Below are positions 25,984-35,080 of a stretch of DNA of 64,000 nt, piece after piece. A program made the position numbers and the translations under genes. Origin of the DNA: Pontibacter sp. Tf4 (GTDB lineage: Bacteria; Bacteroidota; Bacteroidia; Cytophagales; Hymenobacteraceae); assembly GCF_014212495.1 (NCBI RefSeq), contig NZ_JACKZC010000004.1, positions 248,001 to 312,000 of the forward strand. Reading direction: 5' to 3'. Position 1 is the stretch's first letter. Every line of letters begins with the position of its first letter. The notes beneath the pieces are model-generated. The model ran no database searches and had not been told where the DNA came from. It saw only the letters and a program-made list of their open reading frames with translations.

Positions 25984-27870
25984 ATGAAAAAAAATGTACT
26001 CACGCTGGCAGGCGCCGCTCTGAACCAGACCCCGATGGACTGGGACAACAACCTGCAGAACATTAAAGAAGCCATTAACGAAGCCATTTCCCGCCAGGTA
26101 AACATACTGCTGCTGCCTGAGCTCTGCATTACCGGTTATGGTTGCGAAGATATGTTTTTGAGTCCCTGGCTCGGCGAAACCACTTTCCGGAAATTACTGC
26201 AGGTAAAGGAGTGGTGCGACGGCATTACGGTATGTGTAGGCGTGCACATCTGGCTGGACAAACAGGTGTACAACACCGCATGCGTTATCAGGAACAAAGA
26301 GATAATAGGATTTACGGCCAAGCAGTTTCTGGCCAGGGATGGCATCCATTACGAGCCGCGTTGGTTTACGGAGTGGCCTGCCAACCAGGTAGGAGAGTTT
26401 GAGCTGTTCGGGGAGAAATACAGGATCGGTGATCTGGTGTATGAAGAGCAGGGTGTGAAATATGCGTTTGAGATATGCGAGGATGCCTGGCGACCAAACC
26501 GCCCTGCTGAGCGCCACATGGCCAAGGGCGTGCAGTTGATCCTGAACCCCAGCGCCAGCCACTTTGCCATGAGTAAAACCGATCTGCGTTACCGCCTGGT
26601 GCTGGAGGCCTCGAAGCGCTACAAATGCACGTATGTATATGCCAACCTGCTGGGCAACGAAGCTGGCAAGGTAATTTACGATGGCGAGGTACTGATAGCG
26701 CAGCACGGCAAACTGCTGAAACGAAACGAGCTGCTTTGCTTCCGGAATGTGGATATGGAAGTAGCTGAAGTAGATTTCGACGAGGCGCCAACTACAGATG
26801 AACCTATCCAATACCTGCCAACTATAGATGAGAATAAGGAAGTGATGGCAGCCCTAAGCCTGGGCCTGTTCGATTATATGCGCAAGAGCCGTAGCCGTGG
26901 CTTTGTACTGTCGCTGAGCGGAGGAGCCGATTCGTCGTTATGTGCGGTGGCTGTGGCCGAGATGGTGCGCCGGGGCGTGGATAGCTTAACTGCGCTTGGC
27001 TTTATTGCTAAAACACAGTTGTTCTCGTTAAAAGATGCCGCCTATTTTGAAACGCTGCCGCCTGAGCAGGTAAAACGCGAACTGACCGGCCGGCTGCTGA
27101 CCTGTGCTTACCAGGGAACAGTCAATTCGTCGGATGACACTTTTAACTCGGCGAAGGAACTGGCGCAAAGCATTGGCGCTGTGTTTTATAGCTGGACCAT
27201 AGATGAGCAGGTACAGGGTTATACGTCCATTATTGAGGCAGCATTGCAGCGGCCGCTCACCTGGGCCGAAGACGACCTGACATTGCAGAACATACAGGCG
27301 CGGGTACGGGCCCCGGCTATCTGGATGCTGGCCAATATCAAAAATGCATTGCTGCTGGCAACATCTAACCGTAGTGAAGCGGCTGTAGGCTACGCCACCA
27401 TGGACGGCGACACCGCCGGAAGTATCTCACCTATAGCGGGTATCGATAAATCGTTTGTCCGGCAACTGCTGATATGGTGCCAGACCGAACTGGGCTATGA
27501 AGGCTTGCAGTATGTGAACAAATTGCAACCGTCGGCAGAGCTGCGTCCGTCTAAAGAAGTACAGACCGATGAAAAGGACCTGATGCCGTATGATGTGCTG
27601 AACCAGATAGAGCGTCTGGCATTTTTTGAGCGCTACTCGCCACAGGAAGTGTATGAGAAACTGTTGGAAGCAAATGTAGCAGACGGTGAAACGATACAGG
27701 GCTGGCTGACTAAATTCTATAGTTTGTGGAGCCGCAACCAATGGAAACGCGAACGCTACGCCCCAGCCTTCCACCTCGACGACTATAACCTGGACCCACG
27801 CAGCTGGCTTCGCTTCCCGATCCTGAGCGGCGGCTTCCGGGAAGAACTGAACCAGCTCAACCGGTTGTAG
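25984..27870 (+). CDS. nadE: Glutamine-dependent NAD+ synthetase
   Basis: Last step of NAD synthesis, amidating deamido-NAD with ammonia released from glutamine. 628 residues: an N-terminal nitrilase-type glutaminase domain (Glu in LPELCITGYG, Lys in AKQFLA, Cys in FEICEDAWRPN) and a C-terminal synthetase domain with the PP-loop SLSGGADSSLCAV and EAAVGYATMDGD. The ATG at 25984 is chosen over an upstream TTG because it gives MKKNVLTLAGAALNQTP. It is monocistronic, followed by repeat island B. Confidence 0.95.
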   Translation: MKKNVLTLAGAALNQTPMDWDNNLQNIKEAINEAISRQVNILLLPELCITGYGCEDMFLSPWLGETTFRKLLQVKEWCDGITVCVGVHIWLDKQVYNTACVIRNKEIIGFTAKQFLARDGIHYEPRWFTEWPANQVGEFELFGEKYRIGDLVYEEQGVKYAFEICEDAWRPNRPAERHMAKGVQLILNPSASHFAMSKTDLRYRLVLEASKRYKCTYVYANLLGNEAGKVIYDGEVLIAQHGKLLKRNELLCFRNVDMEVAEVDFDEAPTTDEPIQYLPTIDENKEVMAALSLGLFDYMRKSRSRGFVLSLSGGADSSLCAVAVAEMVRRGVDSLTALGFIAKTQLFSLKDAAYFETLPPEQVKRELTGRLLTCAYQGTVNSSDDTFNSAKELAQSIGAVFYSWTIDEQVQGYTSIIEAALQRPLTWAEDDLTLQNIQARVRAPAIWMLANIKNALLLATSNRSEAAVGYATMDGDTAGSISPIAGIDKSFVRQLLIWCQTELGYEGLQYVNKLQPSAELRPSKEVQTDEKDLMPYDVLNQIERLAFFERYSPQEVYEKLLEANVADGETIQGWLTKFYSLWSRNQWKRERYAPAFHLDDYNLDPRSWLRFPILSGGFREELNQLNRL

Positions 27871-28109
27871 GAGGGGGAGTTTGTCTGAATCAGGATTTAC
27901 AGGATTAATGGATTAGCAGGATTTTGGTTTTTGCTATAGTTGTAACTATAGTTTTATAGTTGCTGTTGGTCAAACCACCCCTACCCCTCCTTGTCTAAGG
28001 AGGGAAACTCTGACATTGCTATAGTTTAAGTTATAGTTCTATAGTTCAACTATAGTTTGATAGTTACATACCATGAACAGGCGGGCGCAGCCTGCCCCAA
28101 GGAACTATA

Positions 28110-28355
28110 GCCACGAGAAAAACCGATCTGCTCTAACGAAAAGCAAATAAGGAAACTATAGTTGAAGCAGAAGCTATCGAACTGATCTCAGTCTTTGGGT
28201 TGAGCGCCTCGAGAGGTTCCGGTGCCGTCAGGCATGGCGACGTCAGGAGCAAAGGAAGCGAAAGCAGCGCGATGCCCAAAGACGGGGCCTCCCGGCCCGG
28301 GAGGGAGCCAAGTAAACTATAGAACTATAGGCTATTAGAGCTCCCAGGATGAAAG
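28110..28355 (+). ncRNA. Structured repeat block, copy B (candidate RNA element)
   Basis: Aligns with 15608-15853. Pairings: GTCTTTGGG (28191-28199) with CCCAAAGAC (28275-28283), perfect; GGCATGGCG (28231-28239) with CGCGATGCC (28268-28276), one G-G mismatch; hairpin CCTCCC-GGCCC-GGGAGG (28288-28304); and a competing GGGAGC/GCTCCC pair across two CTATAG motifs. It lies between nadE and lgt, both plus strand. No conserved reading frame joins the two copies. Whether it is transcribed is unknown. Confidence 0.5.
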
Positions 28356-28606
28356 GAAACTATAGAACAACGGCTTGTTTCTAGTGGTAGGCAAAGCCAA
28401 CAATAGGATTATAACTTATCAAACTATAGAACACATAAGATCCCTCGGCTAACGCTCGGGTTGAAAAGAAAGCAGCTATAATCCGAGATAGATTTCTCGA
28501 CTACGCTCGAAATGACAACAGCGTGTTAATGAACTATAGAACACAGGCAATCTCTCTATAAACACACTTAATCTCAAAAGAGAAACTATAGTTATAATCC
28601 TACCTT

Positions 28607-28636
28607 TTTGTACCTGCCCGATTTATTGTAACTTTG
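28607..28636 (+). promoter_or_regulatory. lgt promoter
   Basis: TTTG (28607-28610), 18-base spacer, TAACTTTG (28629-28636), with the ATG of lgt 24 bases further on. Confidence 0.8.
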
Positions 28637-28660
28637 GCTACACACGATTAGCACCCTTAT

Positions 28661-29512
28661 ATGAGTTTACTGAACTACATTACCTGGAACGTAGATCCGG
28701 AAATATTTCACATCGGGCCAATATCTGTACGCTGGTACGGGTTGTTGTTTGCGCTGGCTTTTGTGTTTGGGCAACGTATCCTGAGCAAAATTTACGTAAC
28801 CGAAGGCCGCACCGAAGGCGATGTAGATGCTATTACCCTGTACATGATCATCGGGACGGTAATTGGCGCACGTTTGGGCCATACGCTATTTTACTCACCG
28901 GAATACTACCTGAGCAACCCGATCGAGATTCTGAAGATCTGGGAAGGCGGGCTGGCGAGCCATGGGGCAACCATTGGTATATTGCTGGCACTGTGGCTGT
29001 TCAGCCGTAACCATAAATTCAACTATATGTGGGTGCTCGACCGCATCGTGATTGTAGTAGCCCTTGGTGGTGCGCTTATCCGTTTAGGGAACCTGATGAA
29101 CTCGGAGATTATTGGCAAGGTAACTGATGTACCGTGGGCCTTTAAGTTTCTGCGTAACAACGAGATCATAAACGGCGTGGCTGCCTCGCAGGACCCGCGC
29201 CACCCGGCACAACTATACGAATCTATTATGGTTTTTGGCCTGTTTGTGCTGCTGTACTGGCTCTGGAAAAAGTATAAGCAGAACCTGCCGCTTGGGCTGC
29301 TTTTCGGTTTGTTTGTAACGCTGCTTTTCAGTTTCAGATTTTTAGTGGAGTTCCTGAAAGAAGACCAGGTAGAAAAAGAAGCGACCATGGCGCTGAACAT
29401 CGGGCAACTTTTAAGTATACCGCTGATACTGATCGGATTGTTTGTGCTGTACAAGGTTTGGCGCAACCCGAAACCTGCTTTGCCTGGAGGCAGGCTGGCA
29501 GAAGCTAAATAA
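28661..29512 (+). CDS. lgt: Prolipoprotein diacylglyceryl transferase
   Basis: Inner-membrane enzyme moving diacylglycerol from phosphatidylglycerol to the lipobox cysteine, the first step of lipoprotein maturation. 283 residues, about seven membrane helices, with the signature region GGLASHGATIGILLAL and the HPAQLYES motif, both typical. It would process the several lipoproteins encoded in this window. Monocistronic with its own promoter and terminator. Confidence 0.95.
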   Translation: MSLLNYITWNVDPEIFHIGPISVRWYGLLFALAFVFGQRILSKIYVTEGRTEGDVDAITLYMIIGTVIGARLGHTLFYSPEYYLSNPIEILKIWEGGLASHGATIGILLALWLFSRNHKFNYMWVLDRIVIVVALGGALIRLGNLMNSEIIGKVTDVPWAFKFLRNNEIINGVAASQDPRHPAQLYESIMVFGLFVLLYWLWKKYKQNLPLGLLFGLFVTLLFSFRFLVEFLKEDQVEKEATMALNIGQLLSIPLILIGLFVLYKVWRNPKPALPGGRLAEAK

Positions 29513-29515
29513 TAT

Positions 29516-29548
29516 AAAAAGGGCTGTAGCATACACTACAGCCCTTTT
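29516..29548. terminator. Bidirectional terminator between lgt and the convergent lipoprotein-like gene
   Basis: AAAAGGGCTGTAG pairs with CTACAGCCCTTTT (29536-29548) around a short loop, with A and T runs on the two sides. Confidence 0.9.
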
Positions 29549-29565
29549 GTTTTGCCAACTATAAA

Positions 29566-30420
29566 CTATAGTTTGTAACGGTACAGGTTGCCGCCCTCGC
29601 TGGTAATAAGCAGGGTTTTAGCATCTTCAAACGTAATTCCCTCGGTCTGTCCGGCGCCATCCAGCTTTATTTCCTCGGCCTTCTGCTCATAAAACTTTTC
29701 CGGCGAGGGCACATCGCGGTACAGGTGTATTTTTTCTTCGCTCAGGAGAGCAACTATAGATGCATCGGGGCTGATGGCGGCGCCGGTTACAGGTTCTTTT
29801 AGTTTCAGGGTGCCGGCCTTCTGCGCTTTGTGAGTGCCGGGCGTGTCTGGCAGGGTGTAAATGCGGGCTTCGCCGGTGTTGCTGCGGTCTTTGGTTACCA
29901 GGTACAAGGTGTTGTTGTACCAGAAAATGGCTTCGCTGTCGAAACCGATCTTGTCTTTTTTAGAAGTTTTGTGGGGCTGGTCTTCGTAGGTAAAGCGGAT
30001 GGCCTGCGGGCTGTTCATAGCGTTATAGTTCACTTTATACACGGCCAGTTCCCGGCGCTTGTTATCGTTGTTGCCCGTATCGCTGATGTACAGGTTGCCC
30101 TTATCATCGCGGGTAAGGTCTTCCCAGTCTACGTTGGGCAGCTTCAGTTTATAGGTTTTCAGGAGTTTGCCCTGCTCGTTTATCTCGTACAGGTAGGGTT
30201 TGTTACCGGCATCATTGTGGGTGATTAAGTGCCCTTTTTCCGGGAGGGTTTCAATTCCGGAGCTTTCTTTTACCTCTCCGGGTAGTGAGGCAAGTCGTTC
30301 TAAATTGCCGGAAGAGGCCGGCGCGGCAGCGGGTGCATCGGAGAACTGATCGCGTAAAAAGTAAAACGCCACGGCAAGCACGGCGGCAAAAAGAATAAAT
30401 ACTTTTGTCATAAGCTTCAT
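29566..30420 (-). CDS. Secreted or anchored beta-propeller protein (SdiA-regulated/phytase-like esterase type)
   Basis: 284 residues with an N-terminal hydrophobic helix (MKLMTKVFILFAAVLAVAFYF) and propeller-type repeats: SSGIETLPEKGHLITHNDAG, VDWEDLTRDDKGNLYISDTGN, FDSEAIFWYNNTLYLVTKDR and QTEGITFED. This pattern is shared by SdiA-regulated and esterase-like phytase-type propellers. No catalytic site is evident, so a binding role outside the cytoplasm is also possible. The ATG at 30420 starts the helix directly. The gene ends AAA-CTA-TAG within a CTATAG motif. Confidence 0.7.
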   Translation of the reverse strand: MKLMTKVFILFAAVLAVAFYFLRDQFSDAPAAAPASSGNLERLASLPGEVKESSGIETLPEKGHLITHNDAGNKPYLYEINEQGKLLKTYKLKLPNVDWEDLTRDDKGNLYISDTGNNDNKRRELAVYKVNYNAMNSPQAIRFTYEDQPHKTSKKDKIGFDSEAIFWYNNTLYLVTKDRSNTGEARIYTLPDTPGTHKAQKAGTLKLKEPVTGAAISPDASIVALLSEEKIHLYRDVPSPEKFYEQKAEEIKLDGAGQTEGITFEDAKTLLITSEGGNLYRYKL

Positions 30421-30474
30421 AGGTAACGTTAAAGAAAGGCGCATATTCCCCTAACTTAACGTAAGCACCCACGA

Positions 30475-30482
30475 TACGTTTG
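30475..30482 (+). promoter_or_regulatory. -7 element deciding the start of the VOC gene
   Basis: TACGTTTG matches TAnnTTTG. Transcription would begin near 30489, only about 8 bases before the ATG at 30497, which favours the second ATG at 30521. Confidence 0.5.
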
Positions 30483-30520
30483 CTATATAGCAGCACATGA
30501 ATCACCTTTTTAAAGCAGCC

Positions 30521-30922
30521 ATGGACATCCTGAAAATAAAAGAAACCTGCCTGTATGTGACCGACCTGGAACAGACCAAAGCATTTTACAACGGATTGCT
30601 GAAGTTTGACGTGATAGGGGAGCTACCCGGCAGGCATGTGTTTTTCAGGGCGGGCAGTTCGGTGCTATTATGCTTTATAGCTGAAACCTCGGCTAAATCA
30701 AAAAAACTGCCACCGCACTTCGGTTCGGGTCAGCTGCACCTGGCCTTTGAAGTAAGCAAACAAAACTATAGCGCCACCAAAACAACTATAGCCGGCGCCG
30801 GCATACCCATAGAACAGGAATACGACTGGGGCAGTGGCTACCTGTCCTTTTACTTCCGCGACCCGGACCAGCACCTCTTGGAAGTTGTAATGGAAGGGAT
30901 GTGGGAGAAAGGTGATGGTTAA
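30521..30922 (+). CDS. VOC-superfamily (glyoxalase/dioxygenase-like) protein
   Basis: 133 residues in two beta-alpha-beta-beta-beta halves: LKIKETCLYVTDLEQTKAFYNGLL, then SGQLHLAFEVSKQNYS with a likely metal histidine, and SFYFRDPDQHLLEVV with the terminal glutamate. The fold covers glyoxalase I, extradiol dioxygenases and antibiotic-binding proteins; substrate unknown. The ATG at 30521 fits both family length and the -7 element; the ATG at 30497 would add eight residues. Confidence 0.85.
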   Translation: MDILKIKETCLYVTDLEQTKAFYNGLLKFDVIGELPGRHVFFRAGSSVLLCFIAETSAKSKKLPPHFGSGQLHLAFEVSKQNYSATKTTIAGAGIPIEQEYDWGSGYLSFYFRDPDQHLLEVVMEGMWEKGDG

Positions 30923-30974
30923 ATTGCTGATTGTTAAATTGTTGATTGTTAACTATAGTTCAGGTGGTCATAAA

Positions 30975-31004
30975 AAAAGCCCCGGAGTTTCTTCCGGGGC
31001 TTTT
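30975..31004. terminator. Bidirectional terminator between the VOC gene and the PEGA-protein gene
   Basis: AAAAGCCCCGGA pairs with TCCGGGGCTTTT (30993-31004) around GTTTCT. Both strands have flanking A/T runs. Confidence 0.9.
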
Positions 31005-31021
31005 AAACTATAGTTCGTGTT

Positions 31022-32344
31022 TTACTGAAGACGTGCCTGTAGTTCTTCTACAATATTTCCGTAGCGTTTCAGCAGCCTTTCCCAGTCCGAAAATAGCTGG
31101 TCTTCTTTTACGCTTGTTACCCCATCAGCACGCTGACTTACAAGTTTTACCACATAGGTAAGGTCGCCGGAGTTGCCGCCGGTGCTGACAATAACGCGTG
31201 TCCGGATGGTGCTCATGCCGTTAAAGTTCTGTACCTGCCAGGCCGTGGTCAGGTAGCCGGTGTTGTAGTCCACGGTTTCCAGCACATCAAAGCTGCGGGT
31301 AATAATGGAACTCAGCGTACGCCAGGCGCTTTCAGGGTCCAGGGTTTTGTTTACCGGTATGGTAATGCGCACGTTGGCCATGTCGGTGCTGATGGATGAA
31401 TTATACGCTTCATCTACGGCCATTTCTACATACTCGGTGAGAGGTGGCTCCTGCATGTTGGCCTGGTTGCAGTAGTTCTTCACAAACCGGATAAAGCCAT
31501 CTTTCACCACACGCAATTCGATGCAGGCATTTTTTGGTACTTTAAGGTCGTATTTTCCTACACCTACTATTTTACCGTTCACTTCGATGTTGGCATCCGT
31601 CGGGGCCGAGGTTATTTTTACCAGGCGGTCTTCCAGCGCAGCCCTGAAACGGATGGGCGGAGCAGGATCGGTGGCCGGTTTGTTGCAGAAAACCTGCGTT
31701 ACATCGGCAAAGCCTTCCCGATTTACGGTTATAGTTACGCACTCGCCAAGCGGTACTGCAATATCGGAGTTGCCACGGCCTTTGGCTACCCCATTTACCA
31801 GAATAGAGGCATCGGCCGGAGCCACTTCTAGGCGCACCTGCCGGTCTTTCAACTCAAAAAAGTCTTTGGCAGGCGGGGCCTCGCGGTCCGGGGCGTTGTA
31901 GTATACTTTGGAAACAGGCGCAAAACCGGTCTTCTTTACCTCCACATTCAGAAACTTGCCTTTACCAATGATAAGGCTGGTCCGCTTGCTGCCCACCATG
32001 CGGCCATCCACATAAATTTCGGCATCATAAGGCTCCACGGTAATGTCTACCAGGCGGTTTTCGAGCTCTACTTTCTGGTCTTTCTCCCATTTGGTTGTCC
32101 GGGGATATTCCTTTATCAGGGGCTCGTACCCTTCTTTCACCACTTTTATGCGGTTGCGGGCATCTTTTTCCAGTTTCAGTTCAATGCTGCCGGAGCCAAG
32201 CTCGGATACTTCGGTGTTATCGGCATCGCGGAGCAGAAAAAAACGGGCATCGGGGAAGTTGGCGGTGATGTTGATCTTACTTTGTGCTGATGCGGCAACC
32301 GACACAAAACATAGCAAAATGAACGCGTAAAAACTCTTTTGCAT
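31022..32344 (-). CDS. Secreted protein with PEGA-like repeats
   Basis: 440 residues with a cleavable signal peptide (MQKSFYAFILLCFVSVAASA, then QS). Four PEGA-like beta repeats follow: PDARFFLLRDADN, PYDAEIYVDGRMVGSKRTS, PADASILVNGVAKGRGNSD and PTDANIEVNGKIVGVGKYD, each ending in a KxGF/KEGY-type turn. The C-terminal 130 residues form a separate domain with conserved aromatic and charged positions. PEGA domains occur in cell-surface proteins; the role here is unknown. Confidence 0.8.
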   Translation of the reverse strand: MQKSFYAFILLCFVSVAASAQSKINITANFPDARFFLLRDADNTEVSELGSGSIELKLEKDARNRIKVVKEGYEPLIKEYPRTTKWEKDQKVELENRLVDITVEPYDAEIYVDGRMVGSKRTSLIIGKGKFLNVEVKKTGFAPVSKVYYNAPDREAPPAKDFFELKDRQVRLEVAPADASILVNGVAKGRGNSDIAVPLGECVTITVNREGFADVTQVFCNKPATDPAPPIRFRAALEDRLVKITSAPTDANIEVNGKIVGVGKYDLKVPKNACIELRVVKDGFIRFVKNYCNQANMQEPPLTEYVEMAVDEAYNSSISTDMANVRITIPVNKTLDPESAWRTLSSIITRSFDVLETVDYNTGYLTTAWQVQNFNGMSTIRTRVIVSTGGNSGDLTYVVKLVSQRADGVTSVKEDQLFSDWERLLKRYGNIVEELQARLQ

Positions 32345-32584
32345 AACAGTAAGGGTTTATGGAACAGAACAGGTTTACATAGGGATACAAACAGGCCATT
32401 TTACCTGATTTATGGTATATACGCAAGTAAATATATTAATGTTCAAATATTTATAGCGCTATCCCGAACTATAGTTTCATAAAACCGGGCGGAGTTTTTG
32501 CCTGCCGGACATAAGAATCCCTTTAAAATAAAGCAGGCCGCGGGCGGCGTAAACTTTACTTTAAAGGGATTGCTCTGGTAAAAC

Positions 32585-33415
32585 CTATTTGTTACGGTTA
32601 TGCCAAACCAAATCGGTCAGGGCGATGATGTAAGTACCGTACTCGGTGTGGGTAATGGTGTAGGAAAGCGGGTAATAACCAGGGTCTTCGTATACAAGCA
32701 GAGAAGGGACTTCCATTGTTACAGATTCGCCGGGCTCCAGGCTTAAAAGGTATTCCAGCGTGATCATAGGCTCCAGAAACGTTACCTGGTCGTGATAAGA
32801 ACCATAAATAAAGGTTCGGGAGAAACCGGCTGGCGAGAACTCAGGAGAGTTTCTATCACTCCAGTGTACACCCATGTGCGGTACGGCTATAGGTACCGGG
32901 CCAAAGGTATAGTTTTCAGGTAATACAGTTCCGGCCAGCAACCTGGCTTCCGGGTCTTCGCCGCCCTGCACCTGCATGATCTGGCCCATGGTCTGTAAAT
33001 AAAAGTGGAAATCGAAGTGAGGCAGGGTATACACGCCTTCCGGCTCATGGCCCATCGGGTTCCAGCCGATCATGACAGTTTTATAGCCGGTAGCATGGGC
33101 CTGCCCGGGCATCGGAAGGGCAAACTCAAACATGTCCATGTCAAGTAAACCGGTCAGGGCTTCTTCTGTTAACTCTATGCCCAGTGCTGTGGGTTTGCCC
33201 TGTACGGTTTGTACCCATACCTGTGCTGTGCCGTTCCCTAACGCAGCCTCGTCGCCGTAGTACACTTTGGTGGCTCCTTTTACAGCACTACCGTGCATAG
33301 ATTGCGGGGCGGCAGGTTCAACATCTGTGTTATTTTCGCAGCCGGCAAGCAGCAATACAGCCGCAACAGACAACGTTTGCATCAGTCGGTGACTGTGCTC
33401 AAATAAGTTTTTCAT
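32585..33415 (-). CDS. Lipoprotein resembling the TTHB210/DUF5602 family
   Basis: 276 residues with a lipobox (LLLAGC) after a hydrophobic leader. Landmarks are KVYYGDEAALGNGTAQVWVQ, HFDFHFYLQ, VPHMGVHWSD and TFIYGSYHDQVTFLEPM. The clustered histidines and the ordered blocks recall TTHB210-like/DUF5602 secreted proteins, whose function is not established. A histidine-based metal site is plausible but inferred. The gene stands alone; no terminator is obvious. Confidence 0.6.
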   Translation of the reverse strand: MKNLFEHSHRLMQTLSVAAVLLLAGCENNTDVEPAAPQSMHGSAVKGATKVYYGDEAALGNGTAQVWVQTVQGKPTALGIELTEEALTGLLDMDMFEFALPMPGQAHATGYKTVMIGWNPMGHEPEGVYTLPHFDFHFYLQTMGQIMQVQGGEDPEARLLAGTVLPENYTFGPVPIAVPHMGVHWSDRNSPEFSPAGFSRTFIYGSYHDQVTFLEPMITLEYLLSLEPGESVTMEVPSLLVYEDPGYYPLSYTITHTEYGTYIIALTDLVWHNRNK

Positions 33416-33641
33416 AATAGTTATTGAGTTATAGTGTAAGGTTGTCTGGTCGCAGAAAGGTGAAGGATCATGCGACTGACTGGGAGTGGAACAGGGTGGT
33501 AAAGTTAGATAACTGTAAGTTATTATTGATAAAGTTATACTAACTAAAAACGTGCCTTTGCTCAGATTATAACCCTGTATAGCCGAAGATGAAAATTACC
33601 AGCCCCGGGAGGAGCAGTTTAATGGGAAAGAGAAGTATAAA

Positions 33642-34289
33642 CTATAGTTCGGAATGCACCTGCAGCAGGGTGGGAGCGTGCAGACTATGGCCGCCTTCAA
33701 ACGTGTAGTAGTTGGGTTGTATGCCCAGGGTCTCCATCAGTTGCTGCTTTTTGCGGAGGGAGTCGGGCGTTATAAATTTATCCTGGGTGCCGTACACTAC
33801 AGCTACCGGTATGTTCTGGAAAGCGGCTTTGCCGGTACTGAAGTCAATATCTTCGGGGAAGGAGGCAGCCCACAGGATAAGCCGGTGCACAGGCGCCGCA
33901 CCCGCCGCCAGCCAGCGGCTGACCGTAGCCCCGCCCTGCGAAAAACCAACTATAGTTACCCGAACGTCGGCAGGTAATTGCTGTAGCTGTGTTTGCAATA
34001 GCAGGTCTAAATATGTTGTCTGGTCTGCTATCTCTGTCAGGCGGTCTTCCTTCGTCATCCAGGTAGCGCCCACTCTCCCCGAAAAACCATCCAGGTAAAA
34101 CCGCGACAAAGCTTCCGGGGCAACTATAAGTGTGCGGCCGTTATCCAGCGGAGCAAAATGTTTCAGGAAATAACGGGCCAGCTGGCCATACCCATGGCAC
34201 ACAATCCAGAGATCGGCAATACGCTCCGAGGGTAAACCCAAACTATAAAAGCGGGCCGTTCTGGGTACAGTAAGGTGGTGCTCATGCAT
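33642..34289 (-). CDS. Carboxylesterase/phospholipase-type alpha/beta hydrolase
   Basis: 215 residues with CHGYGQLARYFLKHF (oxyanion region), the nucleophile elbow GFSQGGA, the acid in VYGTQDKFITPD and the histidine in FEGGHSLHAP. The closest general match is the small carboxylesterase/acyl-protein thioesterase group. ACT-ATA-GTT (the scattered palindrome) encodes Thr-Ile-Val just before GFSQGG, and the stop TAG is formed by another copy at 33642-33647. It is 42 bases downstream of cdd on the same strand. Confidence 0.85.
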   Translation of the reverse strand: MHEHHLTVPRTARFYSLGLPSERIADLWIVCHGYGQLARYFLKHFAPLDNGRTLIVAPEALSRFYLDGFSGRVGATWMTKEDRLTEIADQTTYLDLLLQTQLQQLPADVRVTIVGFSQGGATVSRWLAAGAAPVHRLILWAASFPEDIDFSTGKAAFQNIPVAVVYGTQDKFITPDSLRKKQQLMETLGIQPNYYTFEGGHSLHAPTLLQVHSEL

Positions 34290-34330
34290 ATGTCAGGTCA
34301 TAGGGCAGGCAGCAGCCTGAAAACAAAAGC

Positions 34331-34813
34331 CTACAGGTGCTCCGGCGTAAACTGGAAAGGCAACAGATCGCCAACCGATTTAAAACGGATAAACTTGCCG
34401 TCGGCGGCCTGCAGTAAAACCGGGATCGGCTCTTTTTGTTTGTACTCGTACTCGGCCATTACCTGGCGGCAGGCACCACAGGGCATGGCGGCCAGATGCT
34501 CGTGCTCGTGGCGGCGGCGGGCCGTAACAGCCAGCAGTTTTATTTTAGCCTTCGGGTGTTGGGCACTCAGGGCAAACAGGGCCGTGCGCTCGGCACAAAG
34601 CCCCGACGGGTAAGCAGCGTTTTCCTGGTTGCTGCCTTTAAACAGGGTTCCGTCTTCCAGCAGAAGGGCGGCTCCCACCAAAAAGTTGGAGTAAGGTGCA
34701 TAGGCATCGTTGGCTGCTTCCTGGGCCAGTTGCATGGCTTTCTGCTCTTCTGCCGTAAGCTCGGCCGGGTCCAGCACGTCAACGTCTATGTGTACCGATA
34801 GTTTATTTGCCAT
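34331..34813 (-). CDS. cdd: Cytidine deaminase
   Basis: Converts (deoxy)cytidine to (deoxy)uridine in pyrimidine salvage. 160 residues, the homotetrameric type. Zinc ligands Cys73 in GLCAERTAL (with catalytic Glu75) and Cys112/Cys115 in PCGACRQVM are present, along with YSNFLVGAALL. A uridine-phosphorylase-like gene at 61216 could act on its product. Confidence 0.95.
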   Translation of the reverse strand: MANKLSVHIDVDVLDPAELTAEEQKAMQLAQEAANDAYAPYSNFLVGAALLLEDGTLFKGSNQENAAYPSGLCAERTALFALSAQHPKAKIKLLAVTARRRHEHEHLAAMPCGACRQVMAEYEYKQKEPIPVLLQAADGKFIRFKSVGDLLPFQFTPEHL

Positions 34814-34949
34814 TTAAGTCAATCTTCATTCAAGAATTAGAAAAGGGCTATAAATTTAACGGAATATTCCGATAAAACAATAAAACGGTTTGCCTTCCTG
34901 CCGGTATTCCTTAACTTGAAGCAGCATTCAGGCTATAGCAGAGAGATGT

Positions 34950-35044
34950 GTTGGGCGTGCCGGCACAGCCGTCGGGCTCTCGCGGCTCGCTTTTTGGCTC
35001 GTACCTCGCCAAAAGAGCTCAAACAACCGCTCCATCCCTCACGC
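34950..35044. repeat. GC-rich interspersed repeat upstream of the saccharopine-dehydrogenase-like gene
   Basis: TTGGGCGTGCCGGC.. followed by GTCGGGCTCTCGCGGCTCGC, AAAAGAGCTC and CCGCTCCATCCCTCACGC has the look of the GGGCGTGCC..CGGGCT..CCTCACGC repeats common between Bacteroidota genes. It stands out in GC content from the surrounding AT-rich intergenic DNA. Only one copy is in this window, so repeat status rests on recollection of the family. Confidence 0.45.
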
Positions 35045-35080
35045 AAACTATAGCCGGAACCCAAAACGTACGTTTACCCT

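Larger units (their letters stand above)
27871..28660. repeat. Repeat island B (about 790 bp, no gene)
   Basis: Built from the same parts in the same order as island A: GATTTACAGGATT words, a CCCCTCCTTGTCTAAGGAGGG palindrome (27984-28004), a GGCGGGCGCAGCCTGCC palindrome near 28080, the structured block at 28110-28355, CTCGGCTAACGCTCGGG, and TTTCTCGACTACGCTCGAAATGACA at 28494-28517. Thirteen CTATAG motifs start between 27934 and 28586. No coding frame of interest was seen. The lgt promoter lies at the right end. Confidence 0.85.

Noticed and set aside
27871..28660. Island B as a degenerate insertion sequence
   Set aside because: No transposase remnant on either strand and no clear terminal repeats or target duplication.
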